Part shown: positions 14,682 to 15,178 of the stretch, in pieces
Numbering within the stretch: position 1 is the stretch's first letter
How the letters are laid out: every line of letters begins with the position of its first letter
Origin: Ignavibacteriota bacterium
Lineage (GTDB): Bacteria > Bacteroidota > Ignavibacteria > Tepidaquicellales > Tepidaquicellaceae
Length of the DNA stretch: 15,178 nucleotides
Assembly: GCA_003158365.1 (NCBI GenBank)
Contig: PMIW01000100.1
Location: 1 to 15,178, forward strand
Direction of reading: 5' to 3'
Notes under the pieces: generated by a model
Database searches by the model: none
The model's input: the letters and a program-made list of their open reading frames with translations, nothing else
Told to the model about the DNA's origin: nothing
Made by a program: the position numbers and the translations under genes

Positions 14682-14719
14682 GACCTTTGCAGTTAAATAA
14701 CTCAAAGGTCTTTTTTTTT
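14682..14719 (+). terminator. Intrinsic terminator after the beta-helix gene
   Basis: GACCTTTG (14682-14689) pairs with CAAAGGTC (14703-14710). Inside, AGTT pairs with AACT around an AAAT loop, with one unpaired C. Nine T follow (14711-14719). It begins 22 nt after the stop of the beta-helix gene and ends only 14 nt before the ATG of the next gene, so it also sits in that gene's leader if both share a transcript. Confidence 0.92.
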
Positions 14720-14733
14720 ATCATTTTCAGGTT

Positions 14734-15178
14734 ATGGACTCGCAAAACAAAAGCAGAAACGTTTTAATGATAATAATTATATCCGCACTGGGGTATTTTG
14801 TGGATATTTATGATTTAATACTCTTCAGTATTGTAAGAGTTGTATCTCTGAAATCTTTGGGAGTTTCGGGAGACGAGCTGATGTCAAACGGTGTTTTACT
14901 GTTAAATATGCAGATGGGCGGAATGCTTATTGGCGGAATTTTATGGGGAATAGTCGGGGATAAAAAAGGCAGGATTTCAGTTTTATTTGGTTCAATTCTT
15001 TTATATTCACTTGCAAATCTTGCTAACGGTTTTGTGCAGACGATACCTCAGTATGCACTGCTCAGGTTCATAGCAGGGATTGGGCTTGCGGGTGAGCTTG
15101 GTGCAGGTATTACGCTGGTTTCTGAAGTTATGACAAAAGAAACCAGAGGATACGGGACTATGATTGTTGCAACAATCG
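14734..15178 (+). CDS. MFS transporter, N-terminal part
   Basis: This frame is open from ATG 14734 to the right edge (148 codons). It encodes the first four or so membrane helices of a major facilitator transporter. The first helix contains GYFVDIYDLILFSIV (20-34) with two acidic residues, D24 and D27. Motif A, between helices 2 and 3, reads GGILWGIVGDKKGRIS (67-81), and RFIAGIGLAGELGAG (111-125) is the conserved helix-4 segment of the sugar/metabolite-proton symporter branches. The substrate cannot be told from this part. The start could instead be the ATG at 14767, which would remove a short polar N-terminus and lie further from the terminator. No strong ribosome site favours either start; AGG at 14729-14731 is very close to the first. 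Confidence 0.88.
   Translation, partial: MDSQNKSRNVLMIIIISALGYFVDIYDLILFSIVRVVSLKSLGVSGDELMSNGVLLLNMQMGGMLIGGILWGIVGDKKGRISVLFGSILLYSLANLANGFVQTIPQYALLRFIAGIGLAGELGAGITLVSEVMTKETRGYGTMIVATI

Noticed and set aside
1..15178. Mobile element, integrated phage or defence island
   Set aside because: No transposase, integrase, terminal inverted repeats, tRNA target or defence-type protein was seen; gene content is housekeeping and envelope-related.

Overview
The window looks like chromosomal DNA from an AT-rich Gram-negative bacterium of the Bacteroidota/Chlorobiota/Ignavibacteria assemblage. Three things point there. A secreted protein ends in a type IX secretion (por) sorting domain with the YPNPFNPETKI motif typical of Ignavibacteria-like genomes. 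There is a complete bacillithiol enzyme, BshC. Several genes have weak or no Shine-Dalgarno sequence. The phylum call is inference from gene content; no rRNA gene is present.

Layout. All genes from 1 to 13034 lie on the minus strand, so they are read from right to left. Reading that way: bshC (13034-11388), a GT9 glycosyltransferase and an RlmI-like 23S rRNA methyltransferase form a tight run (10-nt gap, then 17-nt overlap). After a 251-bp gap come pstC, pstA and pstB, the two permeases and the ATPase of a high-affinity phosphate ABC transporter, packed 1 and 11 nt apart. Next are a secreted protein of unknown function, a membrane-anchored L,D-transpeptidase, a TonB energy transducer with a small two-helix membrane protein, a PstS-like lipoprotein, a TPR protein interrupted by one in-frame stop codon, and the start of an M20 dipeptidase that runs off the left edge. 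On the plus strand from 13130 are a beta-helix protein exported by type IX secretion, a strong intrinsic terminator, and the start of an MFS transporter that runs off the right edge.

How it fits together. The phosphate transporter is split: pstCAB carries no adjacent pstS or phoU, and the only PstS-like protein lies about 3.5 kb downstream of pstB behind tonB. Upstream of pstC is a set of 11-nt direct repeats (core TTTACA on the minus strand) with the geometry of a PhoP/PhoB binding box, so phosphate control of this transporter is likely.

I see no mobile element, CRISPR array, tRNA, rRNA or defence system. No gap between genes exceeds 300 bp. The window is mostly ordinary housekeeping and envelope genes. 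The points most worth a second look are the interrupted TPR gene, the candidate Pho box, and two intrinsic terminators that each sit only 12-14 nt before the next start codon.
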